The notes under the pieces were generated by a model. The model made no database searches and was not told the DNA's origin. It saw only the letters and a list, made by a program, of their open reading frames with translations. From Streptomyces sp. NBC_01481 (GTDB lineage: Bacteria; Actinomycetota; Actinomycetes; Streptomycetales; Streptomycetaceae), in contig NZ_JAPEPT010000002.1 in assembly GCF_026339995.1 (NCBI RefSeq), forward strand, positions 855,001-919,000: a DNA stretch of 64,000 bases. The letters run 5' to 3'. The translations under genes were made by a program, and so were the position numbers. Shown one piece after another: positions 35,409 to 44,526 of the stretch (position 1 is its first letter; each line of letters begins with the position of its first letter).

Positions 35409-36271
35409 CACTCGCCGCCGCCGACATCGGCGCGCTGTTGCAGCTCGTCCCCGTACAACGCGCGGGCTTCGCCCTGTTGTTGGCCGCCGTCGGGCTTCCG
35501 GTCGTCGGCGTCGTGATCGTCGGTCTCGACATCATGCCGGTGCGGTTCGCGATGATGCATGTGGCCCTGCTGGGGATCGCCGTCGGGCTGCTCACCGGCC
35601 TCGACCCCATGCTGTGCGCGCTGCTCGCCTGCGCTCTCGCGGGCGCCGGAGTCGCGCCGCTCGCCCGTACACCCGACGGGCTCTCCGGCGCGATGGGCCT
35701 GCTGATGAGTCTGGCCATCGCCGCCGCGCTGCTGGTGCTCTCGGTCTCGGGAGTCAACGCCGCGGGTGCGTTCGCTCTGCTGTGGGGGTCGATCCTCTCG
35801 GTGGGCACCGCAGACCTGTGGGTGCTGGGCGCGCTCGCCTTCGTGGTGCCCGGCCTCTTCTGGTGGCGGCGGCGCGACATCGCCCTGCTGCTGTACGACC
35901 GTGAACTCGCCCTCTGCTCCGGCGTACGGGTCGAACGCCTCACCCTCGTCCTGCTCGTCCTGGTCGCGGTGGCCGTCGCCGGTGCGATCAAGCTGACCGG
36001 CGCGCTCCTCGTCGACGCGCTGACCCTGCTGCCCGCACTCGCCGCGCGCCGCCTCGGTTCTTCGCTGAGGTCCATCACCGCCTGGGCCGTCGGCATCGGC
36101 GTCGCCGTCAACGCGACCGGCTTCCTGATCGCCCTCCGGCTGGACCTGCCGCCCGGTCCCGTCCTTGTCCTGACCGCCGGGGCCGTGGCCCTCGGCGTCC
36201 ATCTCGTCCCCGAACGGAGAATCCGCCCATGGCGCGCAACCGCGTCCGCATCGCTTCCCTCCTCGCACTGA
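35405..36271 (+). CDS. Permease of a Zn/Mn-type ABC importer
   Basis: 288 residues with eight or nine membrane helices of the ABC-3 (ZnuB/MntB) family; conserved pieces are PVRFAMMHVALLGIAVG, GAFALLWGSIL and KLTGALLVDALTLLPALAARRL. Its start overlaps the ATPase gene by four bases, and its own end overlaps the binding-protein gene by 43 bases, an unusually long overlap that still leaves both frames intact. Confidence 0.88.
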   Translation: MTLAAADIGALLQLVPVQRAGFALLLAAVGLPVVGVVIVGLDIMPVRFAMMHVALLGIAVGLLTGLDPMLCALLACALAGAGVAPLARTPDGLSGAMGLLMSLAIAAALLVLSVSGVNAAGAFALLWGSILSVGTADLWVLGALAFVVPGLFWWRRRDIALLLYDRELALCSGVRVERLTLVLLVLVAVAVAGAIKLTGALLVDALTLLPALAARRLGSSLRSITAWAVGIGVAVNATGFLIALRLDLPPGPVLVLTAGAVALGVHLVPERRIRPWRATASASLPSSH

Positions 36272-37032
36272 CCACCGTCCTTGCCCTGACCGCGGGCTGC
36301 GGCGGCAGCTCGGACGCCTCGTCCAAAGACGACGGGCATCCGCACGACGGTGCCCCGGTGGTTGTCGCGACCACGACCTGGGAGGGCGCCTTCGCCAAGG
36401 CCGCGGGCGCGAAGGACGTCAAGGTGATCGTCCCGCAGTCGGTGCAGCACGCCCCCGACTACGACCCCAAACCGTCCGACCTCGCGGCGGTGGCCGACGC
36501 CGACTTCGTGCTCTACGCGCCCTTCGAGCCGTACGCGGAGAAGATCAAGGCGGCCGCGGGCTCCGACGCGAAGCTGGTCGAGGTGAACCTCGACAACGAC
36601 GCGGGCAAGGTGACGGGCGAGGTCGCCCGGCTGGGCAAGCTGTTCGGGACCGAGTCCGCCGCGGCGACGTGGCAGAAGGGCTTCGGGACCCAGTACGCAG
36701 GTCTGCAGCGGGAGTTGAAGGCGGCCTGGCCGGGCGGAAAGGCTCCGTCCGTGGTCACGCAGGTGTTCACCGCGTGGTCGGCGAAGATGGCGGGCGCGCA
36801 GGTGGTGGGGACGTACGGGCCCGAGGCGGTGAGCGCGAAGCAGCTGTCGGAGCTGTCGGCGAAGAAGCCGGAGCTCGTGCTGGACAACGCGCACATGTCG
36901 ACGGGGACAGTGCTGCCGGACTCCGGTGCGGAGCAGGTGAAGATCGTCAACTTCCCCGGGAAGGACCTGGATCTGCTGCCGGTGTACCGGGACGCCGCGG
37001 CAGCGGTGAAGGCGGCGCTGGCCAAGTCGTGA
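36229..37032 (+). CDS. Metal-binding lipoprotein of the ABC importer (ZnuA-like)
   Basis: 267 residues. Lipobox ALTAGC (Cys24), then a short acidic/His stretch DDGHPHDG, which may gather zinc. The cluster-9 fold is marked by VVVATTTWEGAFAKAAG, QHAPDYDPKPSDLAAVADAD and KKPELVLDNAHMSTG. Zinc is a fair guess because of the His-rich segment; manganese is not excluded. The start lies inside the permease gene. Confidence 0.85.
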   Translation: MARNRVRIASLLALTTVLALTAGCGGSSDASSKDDGHPHDGAPVVVATTTWEGAFAKAAGAKDVKVIVPQSVQHAPDYDPKPSDLAAVADADFVLYAPFEPYAEKIKAAAGSDAKLVEVNLDNDAGKVTGEVARLGKLFGTESAAATWQKGFGTQYAGLQRELKAAWPGGKAPSVVTQVFTAWSAKMAGAQVVGTYGPEAVSAKQLSELSAKKPELVLDNAHMSTGTVLPDSGAEQVKIVNFPGKDLDLLPVYRDAAAAVKAALAKS

Positions 37033-37036
37033 AGTC

Positions 37037-37108
37037 ACCGGGGTCGTGGTGAGCGTGGGCCAGGGGGCGTTGGTGGTTGCTGTCCGTGGGTGGTACCGCG
37101 GGCGAACC
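37037..37108 (-). repeat. Inverted third copy of repeat Y
   Basis: Reverse complement of the Y units at 16718-16942, sharing GGGGGCGTTGGTGGTTGC and CGCGGGCGAACC. It lies just after the metal-importer operon and is followed by REP-like CCGGACGGGC / GCCCGTCCGG sequences to 37175. Confidence 0.8.
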
Positions 37109-37187
37109 GCAGCGGGGTGACCCGCACTTCAATCGCCGGACGGGCCGGAAAATCCAGCCCGTCCGGGGGTTGAGGACGGACCCGAGG

Positions 37188-38849
37188 TCAGACCGCCTCG
37201 ACCAACTCCGCACCGGCGAACCGCTCCCGCAGCGCCCCACGGTCCGGCTTTCCCGCGGGGGTCAGCGGCACCGATGCCAGGACCAGCAGCCGCTCCGGGT
37301 GTTTACGGCGCTCCACGCCCCTCGCGTCCAGATAGGCGCCCAGCTCGTCCAGTGTCACCGCGGCCTGTCCGTCCCTCGTGACCACGCACGCCGCGAGCCG
37401 CTCGCCCATCAGCGGGTCGGGCACGCCGACGCACACCACGTCCCGTATCCCCGGATGCGCGGCCAGTTCGATCTCGACCTCCGCCGGGCTGATGTTGGCC
37501 CCGCCACGGATCACCACGTCCTTGAGGCGGCCCACGATCCGCAGCGCCCCGTCCTCCTCCAGGAGCCCCAGATCTCCGGTGCGGACCCATCCGTCGGCCG
37601 TGCGGTAGCGCGCGTCGAGCTCGGGCGCGCCCACGTAGCACAGCGGCGTCATCGGACCGCGGGCGACGATCTCGCCGACGGCTCCCGCGGGTGCCTCCCG
37701 CATCTCGCGCGTGCCGGGGACGGCGATACGGATGTCGGCGACGCGGGGATCGGGATGCCCGGCGAGCACGCCGGGACCCGGCGCGGACGCGGGCCGGTCC
37801 CCCAGTCCCGTATGGCAGTTGACGCCGTCCGCCGACCCGTACAGATTGACGACCGGGCAGCGAAAGACGTGGCGCGCCTCATCGGCCGTGGCCGCGTCGA
37901 GTACGGAGCCGCCGAGCACCAGCGCGGTGGGCGCCGGGAGTTCGCGCGGCCGCTCGGCGAGTTCGTCGAGCATCATCCGGATCATCGTCGGCACGCCCAG
38001 CACATGCGTCGGCTCGTGCTCGGCGATGGCGTCCAGGGCGGCCTCGGGCGTGAAGTGGTCGAGCAGGACCAGGGTTCCGCCGTGCCGGGCGAGGGCGACC
38101 GCGGTGGCGTTACTGCCGAAGGCGGAGGCGAGCGGGACGAGGAAGAGACAGCGCGGCGGCTGTCCGTCCTTCATCAGGGAGGCCAGGAAGTTGCCGCGGC
38201 CGCCGGCCAGCGCGTTGTGCGAGTACGCGATCATCTTCGGCTCGGACTCGGAGCCGGACGAGACCAGGATGCGTACGGCCGCATCGGGGTCGGGGCGGGC
38301 CGGGACGAAGGCGCCGGCGTCGGTGCGCAGCATCTGCGACAGCGCCACGGACCCTTCGGGCGCCTCGCCCGGGCCGGCGGCGATCACGGTGCGCAGGGCG
38401 GGCAGTTCGGCGGCCAGGGCGAGCAGATCGGCGGCGTGCGCGCGGCCGCGGTGTTCGATGGCGGCGATCACGCCGACCGCCTCGGATCTGCTCAGCAGCG
38501 AGGCCGCCTCGCGGCCGCCCCGGCCGACCGGGAACGGCAGCGCGACCGCGCCGATCGCGGCCAGCGCGAGATCGGCGATGACGGCGTTGCGGGTGCCGGG
38601 GAGCTGGACGCCGACCACGTCGCCGGGACGTATGCCCAGAGCGGTGAGGCCGGCGGCCAGACATCGCACCTTGCGGTCCAGCGCCGTGAAACAGAGCTTC
38701 CCCTTGGCATCGATCACCGCCGTGCGATGCAGATCGGCGATCTGGCGGGCCCGGTAGAGGCTGTAGACGTCGAGGTCGGGGCAGGTGCCGTCGACGGTCC
38801 AGGAACGGCGCAGCTCGGCGGGCAGCAGATCGTGCAGGGCGACGGTCAC
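37188..38849 (-). CDS. Acyl-CoA synthetase (AMP-forming ligase)
   Basis: 553 residues of the adenylate-forming superfamily. The P-loop reads VSSGSESEPKMIAYSH, a loose form of the YTSGTTGxPKG motif; later come YGSADG, GWVRTGDLG, GRLKDVVIRGGANISP and the end lysine region PAGKPDRGAL. It should join a carboxylic acid to CoA by an AMP intermediate. GTG 38849 overlaps the CoA-transferase stop (GTGA). With a CaiB-like transferase and a divergent acyl-CoA dehydrogenase it forms a small acyl-CoA pathway like the carnitine gene set. Confidence 0.88.
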   Translation of the reverse strand: MTVALHDLLPAELRRSWTVDGTCPDLDVYSLYRARQIADLHRTAVIDAKGKLCFTALDRKVRCLAAGLTALGIRPGDVVGVQLPGTRNAVIADLALAAIGAVALPFPVGRGGREAASLLSRSEAVGVIAAIEHRGRAHAADLLALAAELPALRTVIAAGPGEAPEGSVALSQMLRTDAGAFVPARPDPDAAVRILVSSGSESEPKMIAYSHNALAGGRGNFLASLMKDGQPPRCLFLVPLASAFGSNATAVALARHGGTLVLLDHFTPEAALDAIAEHEPTHVLGVPTMIRMMLDELAERPRELPAPTALVLGGSVLDAATADEARHVFRCPVVNLYGSADGVNCHTGLGDRPASAPGPGVLAGHPDPRVADIRIAVPGTREMREAPAGAVGEIVARGPMTPLCYVGAPELDARYRTADGWVRTGDLGLLEEDGALRIVGRLKDVVIRGGANISPAEVEIELAAHPGIRDVVCVGVPDPLMGERLAACVVTRDGQAAVTLDELGAYLDARGVERRKHPERLLVLASVPLTPAGKPDRGALRERFAGAELVEAV

Positions 38850-40597
38850 AGGAAGCTCCAGGGGTCGGGAACGGCAGGTGCACCGTGCGCGTCCCGGCTG
38901 ATCGAGCCGGAGAAGCGCGGGTCGTGATGCAGTGCGGCCAGGTCGGTGGTGACCGCGGTCGCGGCCAGACCGTGCGTGCGCAGCTGCGCGAGGGCGTCTG
39001 CGGTGGGCAGTGCGCCCAGGTCGTACGCGGCGGCCGCGGCCGCGCACGAGTCGGTGGGTGCGATCCAGCCGTCAGCGGTGGGCAGCGGACGGCGGAATCC
39101 GGCCGGACGGCGCGGGGCGAGACCCTGCGCTGCCCGGCGGCGGGCGGGCGCGGTCAGGACATCGGCCGCGCCCAGGAGGGAGGAGTCCACCCGCACGCCG
39201 TGACCGGTGCGCTCCCGCAGCAGCAGCCCGGCCAGGACCGCTTCCGCGCCGAGCAGCCCGCCGAGCACATCGAGCAGGGTCATCAGCGAGGGCGCGGGCG
39301 GTTCACCGTCCGGCCGGACGGCCTCGCCGACGCCGGTACGGGCCTGGACCATGAAGTCGGTGCCCATGGGTGCGCCGGGCAGCCGACCGGCCCAGCCGCT
39401 GGTGTACGCGTAGACGAGCGCGGGGTTGGCCGCGGCCAGCTGATCGTGGTCGAGGCCGAGTTCGGCGGCCTTGCCGGGGGCCCAGTTGTGCAGGAAGACG
39501 TCCGCCCCGGCCGCCATCTCGCGCAGCCGCCGCCGGTCGTCTTCCGCTTTGATGTCGATCTCGACGGCCTGCTTGCCCCGGTTGAGCGCGAGCCAGCGCG
39601 CGGAGATTCCTGAGCAGGCGGGCGGCATGCCGCGCAGTGGGTCGCCGCCGGGCGGTTCGATACGGACGACGTCGGCGCCGAGCAGTCCCAACAGATGGGC
39701 GGCGAGCGGTGCTTGGATACGGCGGCCCGCCTCCAGGACGGTCAGCCCGGCGAGCGGCAGCCCGCTCGGAGCGCGGCCCGTGGTGTACGCGGCTGCGTGC
39801 GGGGCCAGCGTCCACGGGGGAGCGTCCTCGATACCCCGGTCTGCCAGGGAACGCAGCGGGCACACTTCCGCGCCGGAAGCCTCGGCCGCGTACCGGATCC
39901 GCTCCCAGTCGCTGTCACGGACCGTGGAATGCAGTGCGCCGGGGAACGGCGCGCAGGCCGTGGCGTAACGGAACTGGAAGGGCCGCCAGCCCGCCCGTAT
40001 CGCATCCTCCGGAGCGCCGAGCGCACGCCAGAAGACCGCCCACACCCCCGGATCCAGGGTCTCCAGCTCGAAGACGATCCCGTCGGCCGAGGTGAAGGGC
40101 GGCCCGCCCGGGGTGAGTTCGGCCGCCTCGCCCTCGTCGGCACCGGCCGCGGCCAGATACTGCGAGACGGCCAGCAGCCCCGCCCGGTCCGCGCTCGTCG
40201 ACACCTCGGCGATCCGGCCGCCGCGTGCCTGGGCCAGCAGACCCGCGAGCACTCCCTGGACGGTCAGTACGGCGGAGGCGGTGGCGGAGTAGTCGGCGGC
40301 GATCCCGCGCGGGCCGCCGTCGCGCCGCCCGTGCACCGCCATGATCCCCGTGGCGGCCTGCACGGTCGCCTCGTCGGTCACGTCGCGCGCAGTGTCCGCC
40401 CAGGTGGTGCGGGCGGTGAGAGCCCCGAACCCGGCGCCGTCGACGACGATCTCGGACCCCTCGGCGTCATCCGCCCCGGCGCCCAGCAGCCGCAGATGCT
40501 CCGTGACGAGCCCGGCGCCGGGACCCGGCGGCCCCGAGGCCCGCGTGCGCAGGCCGTCCAGCGGCCGGACGGTCCGCGTGGTGGCAGGTGATGCCAT
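38846..40597 (-). CDS. CaiB/BaiF family CoA transferase
   Basis: 583 residues, longer than the usual 400. The C-terminal two thirds hold the family I-III marks: GLTVLEAGRRIQAPLAAHLL, GADVVRIEPPGGDPLRG, LNRGKQAVEIDIK and the glycine-rich ALVYAYTSGW. A first third of about 230 residues looks like a second, weaker CaiB-like half (ADYSATASAVLTVQGVLAGL). ATG 40597 has GGAGAGG before it. The usual catalytic Asp is not located with certainty. Coupled by overlap to the ligase gene. Confidence 0.85.
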   Translation of the reverse strand: MASPATTRTVRPLDGLRTRASGPPGPGAGLVTEHLRLLGAGADDAEGSEIVVDGAGFGALTARTTWADTARDVTDEATVQAATGIMAVHGRRDGGPRGIAADYSATASAVLTVQGVLAGLLAQARGGRIAEVSTSADRAGLLAVSQYLAAAGADEGEAAELTPGGPPFTSADGIVFELETLDPGVWAVFWRALGAPEDAIRAGWRPFQFRYATACAPFPGALHSTVRDSDWERIRYAAEASGAEVCPLRSLADRGIEDAPPWTLAPHAAAYTTGRAPSGLPLAGLTVLEAGRRIQAPLAAHLLGLLGADVVRIEPPGGDPLRGMPPACSGISARWLALNRGKQAVEIDIKAEDDRRRLREMAAGADVFLHNWAPGKAAELGLDHDQLAAANPALVYAYTSGWAGRLPGAPMGTDFMVQARTGVGEAVRPDGEPPAPSLMTLLDVLGGLLGAEAVLAGLLLRERTGHGVRVDSSLLGAADVLTAPARRRAAQGLAPRRPAGFRRPLPTADGWIAPTDSCAAAAAAYDLGALPTADALAQLRTHGLAATAVTTDLAALHHDPRFSGSISRDAHGAPAVPDPWSFL

Positions 40598-40711
40598 GCC
40601 TCTCCTCTCCCGAAGCGGTGGGAACCAGGGGACTGTCGCGCCCGACCTGTTCCGTGTGAGAGGCAGTCGGACAGACGTTCCCATGGGTTCCCGGAAGGCC
40701 GGAGGAAAGTG

Positions 40712-41896
40712 GTGCAGCCAGAGGTGCCGGTGACGGAGGGCCTTCCCGAATGTCCGTCGGACATAAGGGAGTTGAGAGATCGTGTTGCCGACTTCGTATG
40801 CCGGCAGGTCATGCCGCAGGAGCCAGTCCTCGATGCCGGCGGGAAGGATGCGGCCGCCGTTCTGCGCGGGCTGCGGCAGGAGGCCAAGGAACAGGGCCTG
40901 TGGGCGCTGCCCCTGCCCGCCGAACTCGGCGGCCAGGGACTTCCCCTTCGCTCGTACGCGCACATCGCCGAGGCGGAGGGCGCCAGCGACCACGGGCCCG
41001 CGGCGCTCGGCTCGGCCTCCCTGCTGGATGTGCAGATGCTGCGGCGGCACGGCAGTGCCCGGGTCCGCGAGAACTATCCGCGGCGGCTGGTCGCCGGGGA
41101 GCTGCGCAGCTCGTACGCGATGACAGAACCCGAAGTCCCCGGCACCGACCCCTTTCTCACCGAGACCCGCGCCGAGCCCGCGCCGGACGGCGGCTGGACG
41201 GTGACCGGCCGCAAGTGGTTCGCGAGCGGCGCCGGCGACGCCGATGTGGTCACCGTCCTCGCCCGCACCGGCGGCGCGCCGCCGGACCGCGACGGGCTGT
41301 CCCTGCTCCTCGTCCCGACGGACGCACCCGGCTTCCGGGTCGTACGCGAACTGCGCGTCCTGGGCGCGGGCGGCCAGTGGGAGATCGCCCTCGACGAGAT
41401 CCCGGTGCCCGCGGACCATCTGCTCGGCGAACCCGGCAGGGCCCTGGCCATCGCGGGCGAACGACTGCAACTCGGCCGCACCCTGCGCTGCCTGCGCTGG
41501 CTCGGCCAGGCCCGCCGCGCCTTCGACCTGATGCGCGAAAGAGCCCTCACCCGAACCCGGTCACGGGGCCCGCTCGCCGACCTCCAGCTCGTCCAGCAAC
41601 ACCTCTTCGACGCGCTGCTCGCACTGCGCACGACCCGCCCGCTGGTGTACGAGGCCGTGGTGCACCTCGACTCGGGGCGCGACGCCCACGTGGAGGTGGG
41701 CCTCGCGAAGGTCGCGGCGGCGAGGATGCTCCAGCAGGTCGCGGACGCGGCGATCCAGATCCACGGCGCGGCGGGCCTGGGCCCGGACACGGCGCTGCCG
41801 GGGCTGTTCCGGATGGGAAGGATGGCACGGATCCTGGACGGCCCGGACGAGCTTCACGTGGTGTCGGTGGCACGGCGGGTGCTGCGTTCGCCTTGA
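40712..41896 (+). CDS. Acyl-CoA dehydrogenase family protein
   Basis: 394 residues with the ACAD fold: AMTEPEVPGTDP (flavin-contact strand), GGWTVTGRKWFASGAG, LQLVQQHLFDAL and IQIHGAAGLGPDTALP. It should oxidise a CoA thioester with FAD. Of two GTG codons at 40709 and 40712, the second is better spaced from GGAGGA. Transcribed away from the CoA-transferase/ligase pair with 114 bases between, so a shared regulatory region is likely. Substrate unknown. Confidence 0.88.
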   Translation: MQPEVPVTEGLPECPSDIRELRDRVADFVCRQVMPQEPVLDAGGKDAAAVLRGLRQEAKEQGLWALPLPAELGGQGLPLRSYAHIAEAEGASDHGPAALGSASLLDVQMLRRHGSARVRENYPRRLVAGELRSSYAMTEPEVPGTDPFLTETRAEPAPDGGWTVTGRKWFASGAGDADVVTVLARTGGAPPDRDGLSLLLVPTDAPGFRVVRELRVLGAGGQWEIALDEIPVPADHLLGEPGRALAIAGERLQLGRTLRCLRWLGQARRAFDLMRERALTRTRSRGPLADLQLVQQHLFDALLALRTTRPLVYEAVVHLDSGRDAHVEVGLAKVAAARMLQQVADAAIQIHGAAGLGPDTALPGLFRMGRMARILDGPDELHVVSVARRVLRSP

Positions 41897-41899
41897 CGG

Positions 41900-42080
41900 G
41901 GGCTTCGCCCCCGGACTCCCGCGCCTCAATGGTCGGCGGGGCTGAATTTCGCGTCCGGGACCGCGCCTCAAACGCCGGCGGGGCTGGGTGTGCGGCAGGG
42001 CCGCACATTCAGCCTGTCCGGCGATTGAGGACAGGCGGCCGAAGGTCGCATACGGGGTCCGGGGCGGAGCCCCGCCATGG
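41900..42080. repeat. Cluster of REP-like intergenic repeats
   Basis: Repeats of the type CGCGCCTCAAACGCCGGCGG / GTCCGGCGATTGAGGACAGG and GGGGTCCGGGGCGGAGCCCC lie end to end between two convergent genes. Related pieces are at 37116-37175, 17079 and 27408. No gene is visible in 41897-42143. Confidence 0.7.
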
Positions 42081-42143
42081 GGGGCGGGTCGGGGAACAGG
42101 TCCCCCGCACCCGCCCCGCGCACCGCCCCGCGCCCCGCACCCC

Positions 42144-43130
42144 CTAGACCTCCCCCACCCCCACCAACCCCACCAGCACCCCCACCCCCACCGCCAGAAA
42201 GAAGTCCCCCCACACCAGCTCGTGCCGCACCGCCACACCCCCGCCCAGGTCGTAGCACCCCTCCCGCAGCCCCCCGTCCTCCCCCAGGTGCACCCGTACG
42301 AGCTCCTCCAGCACCGCCACCGCCTGCTCTCGGCGGCCCAGTTTGAGCAGCGCCACCGCCGTGATCGCGGCGGCGGAGGTGTCGAGGGGGCCGTCGGGAT
42401 AGGCGTCGTCGGCCGGGGGGACCAGCCGGGTGTCGGTCAACTCGTCGGTGAGGTCGCGCAGATCGGCCGCATCCAGCCGCCCCGCCGCGTCCGCCGCCGC
42501 GAGCAGCAGCCAGGCCCGCCCCCTGCTCCAGCCGGGCGTCGGTTCGGGGTGCGGAACCCACCCGCCCGCCGCGGAGTCGAAGCGCGACGCCCCGTTTCCC
42601 CGGCACAGTTCGAGGTGCGTCCACAGGTGGCTCTCGGCCGCCCCCGCGTCCACCGCCGCGAGCAGCGGCACCATCCCCGGCACCGCGTCGGCGCGGGCCA
42701 GCAGCCGGGGGCCGCCGAAGGCCGAACCCCAGGGGACGAGGCCCAGTTCGGGGTCGAAGGACTTCAGGCAGGCGCGGGCGGCCCGTCCGCGCAGCCGTAC
42801 AGACGCCTCGTCATCGGCGAGCGCCGTCCCGTACCAGAGGATCAGCCCGCGCGTGGCGGTGTCGGCGTCCACCCAGTCGGCGAGGCGCGCCGTGCACGCC
42901 GCCGCGGCCCACCGGTCGGAGGCCTCACCGGTGTGGCGGGCGCGCAGCCACAGCAGCCCGGCCCAGAACCCGCCGGTCCAGGAACCGCGCCCGGTGGTCC
43001 TCCATCGCCCGGTGTCGGGGTCCGCGAACAGCGGGAAGCGCTCGCCGACTTCGGCCCGCGTGACGGCGACCCGGTCGAGGATCCTGGCAAGCGCGGGCGC
43101 GGCCCACTCCGGCGCCGGCGCTGCACTCAC
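42144..43130 (-). CDS. GH88/GH105-like (alpha/alpha)6-barrel hydrolase
   Basis: 328 residues resembling unsaturated glucuronyl hydrolases: GSWTGGFWAGLLWLRARHTGE, GWSRGRAWLLLAAADAAGRL and PLDTSAAAITAVALLKL are the typical helix ends. These enzymes remove an unsaturated uronic acid left by a lyase. I could not confirm both catalytic aspartates. No signal peptide, so cytoplasmic. GTG 43130 overlaps the stop of the MFS gene (GTGA), suggesting import then cleavage of an oligosaccharide. Confidence 0.7.
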   Translation of the reverse strand: MSAAPAPEWAAPALARILDRVAVTRAEVGERFPLFADPDTGRWRTTGRGSWTGGFWAGLLWLRARHTGEASDRWAAAACTARLADWVDADTATRGLILWYGTALADDEASVRLRGRAARACLKSFDPELGLVPWGSAFGGPRLLARADAVPGMVPLLAAVDAGAAESHLWTHLELCRGNGASRFDSAAGGWVPHPEPTPGWSRGRAWLLLAAADAAGRLDAADLRDLTDELTDTRLVPPADDAYPDGPLDTSAAAITAVALLKLGRREQAVAVLEELVRVHLGEDGGLREGCYDLGGGVAVRHELVWGDFFLAVGVGVLVGLVGVGEV

Positions 43131-44341
43131 CGTTTCACCCCGCCCCGGTCCCGTACCGCCCACCACACCGCCACGGCACACGCCCCCGCGAACTCGACGG
43201 CGACCAGCAGCCACCCCGTCCCGTACCGCCCCGACTCCGCCAGCAGCCCGAACAGCGGTGGCCCGACGGCGAATCCGGCGAAGAACCCCGCCGAGACCAG
43301 CGCCGAGTCCTGCCCCGCCCGCCCCGGCGTCGCGCGCTGCATGACGAGCACCATCGACACCGCGTTGGCGGCGACCGCGAAGACACCGACGGCGACCGCC
43401 GCGACCCATGCCAGCGGGTGGGCGAAGGACGCGGCGGCCAGCAACAGGGCAGCTCCCACCGCCCCCGCGGCCAGCCCGCCGGGCAGCCATACGGCACGCG
43501 CGGGCTGCCCCGCCACCTTCGACCAGCCGACCCGGCCCGCGACGCCCGCGACCCCCAGCACGGCGACGAGCGCACCGGCCGCCGTGGGCCCGAGGCCGAG
43601 CCGTTGTGTGCCGTACAGCGAGAGATACGTATTGACCGAGGCGATCCCGCAGCCGAGCAGCAGCGAGAACGCCGCGAGCCAGGCGATCGCGCCCCGCGGT
43701 ACGAGCGAGGAGCGCGCCCCCGGCGTACTGCTGCCAACCCGGGGCACGTCCCGGGGCAGTGTCCGCGCCGCCCAGGCGGCCGCCACCACCGCGGCACCCG
43801 CCGCCGTCCACACCGCGCCCCGCCAGCCCGCGACCCCGGCGAGCGCCGCGAGCGGCAGCCCGGCGGCGAAGGCCCCGAGCTGGACGCCGGACTGCTTCAT
43901 CCCGGTCACCGAGCCGCGCCGTTCGGGCGGGACGGTGGCCAGGATCGCCTTGTTGGTGGCCGGGTTGGCCAGTGCCTGCGGCAGCCCGCCGAGCGCGACC
44001 GCCGCCAGCAGCAGACCCGCGCCGGGCGCCGATCCGATGAGGGCAAGGGCCACGGCGGAGACGAGAAGCAGCGCGACCAGACAGCGGCGCGGCCCCACGC
44101 GGTCCACCACGCGGCCGCCGACCGGCGAGAGCACGGCCGCCGCGCCGAAGCCGACGGTCGTCGTGAGGCCCAGCAGAGTCGGCGAGACGTCCAGTTCGTC
44201 CACGAGCCGCGGACCCAGCGCCCCGAGCAGGAACAGCTGCATCATCGAGAAGGCCATCGCGCAGGTCAGCAACGCGGTCGGCGCACGCGCCGGACGGGCC
44301 GCATCCGTGGCCGCGGCCGCGTCCTTGTGCTCCGTCCCCAC
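43127..44341 (-). CDS. MFS transporter, 12 TM
   Basis: 404 residues with twelve membrane helices; the loop-2 motif reads GGRVVDRVGPRRCL and the middle loop is short and basic. Small-solute uptake or efflux cannot be told apart; coupling to a GH88-like hydrolase gene favours import of a uronic-acid-containing sugar. GTG 44341 is the start of the frame. Upstream 185 bases are shared with the divergent His/Met-rich membrane-protein gene. Confidence 0.85.
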   Translation of the reverse strand: MGTEHKDAAAATDAARPARAPTALLTCAMAFSMMQLFLLGALGPRLVDELDVSPTLLGLTTTVGFGAAAVLSPVGGRVVDRVGPRRCLVALLLVSAVALALIGSAPGAGLLLAAVALGGLPQALANPATNKAILATVPPERRGSVTGMKQSGVQLGAFAAGLPLAALAGVAGWRGAVWTAAGAAVVAAAWAARTLPRDVPRVGSSTPGARSSLVPRGAIAWLAAFSLLLGCGIASVNTYLSLYGTQRLGLGPTAAGALVAVLGVAGVAGRVGWSKVAGQPARAVWLPGGLAAGAVGAALLLAAASFAHPLAWVAAVAVGVFAVAANAVSMVLVMQRATPGRAGQDSALVSAGFFAGFAVGPPLFGLLAESGRYGTGWLLVAVEFAGACAVAVWWAVRDRGGVKR

Positions 44342-44526
44342 CCGTGCGTCTCCGTCCCTTCGCCGCCCGGGAAGTCCCCCGGGTCGTGGCAGGAGTCGTA
44401 CGGAAGGGGCTTCAAGTTCCCGCGATTTCCTGTGGCTTGAATCACGCGCCGGAGCTTGAGCGCGGCTCGGGAACTTCCGTACCCACCCTTGATGAACGCG
44501 AGCCGGATGCGAGGATGAGCCCCGCC

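Noticed and set aside
34642..37038. A 798-codon minus-strand frame opposite the metal importer
   Set aside because: Importer ATPase, permease and binding protein are unmistakable on the other strand.
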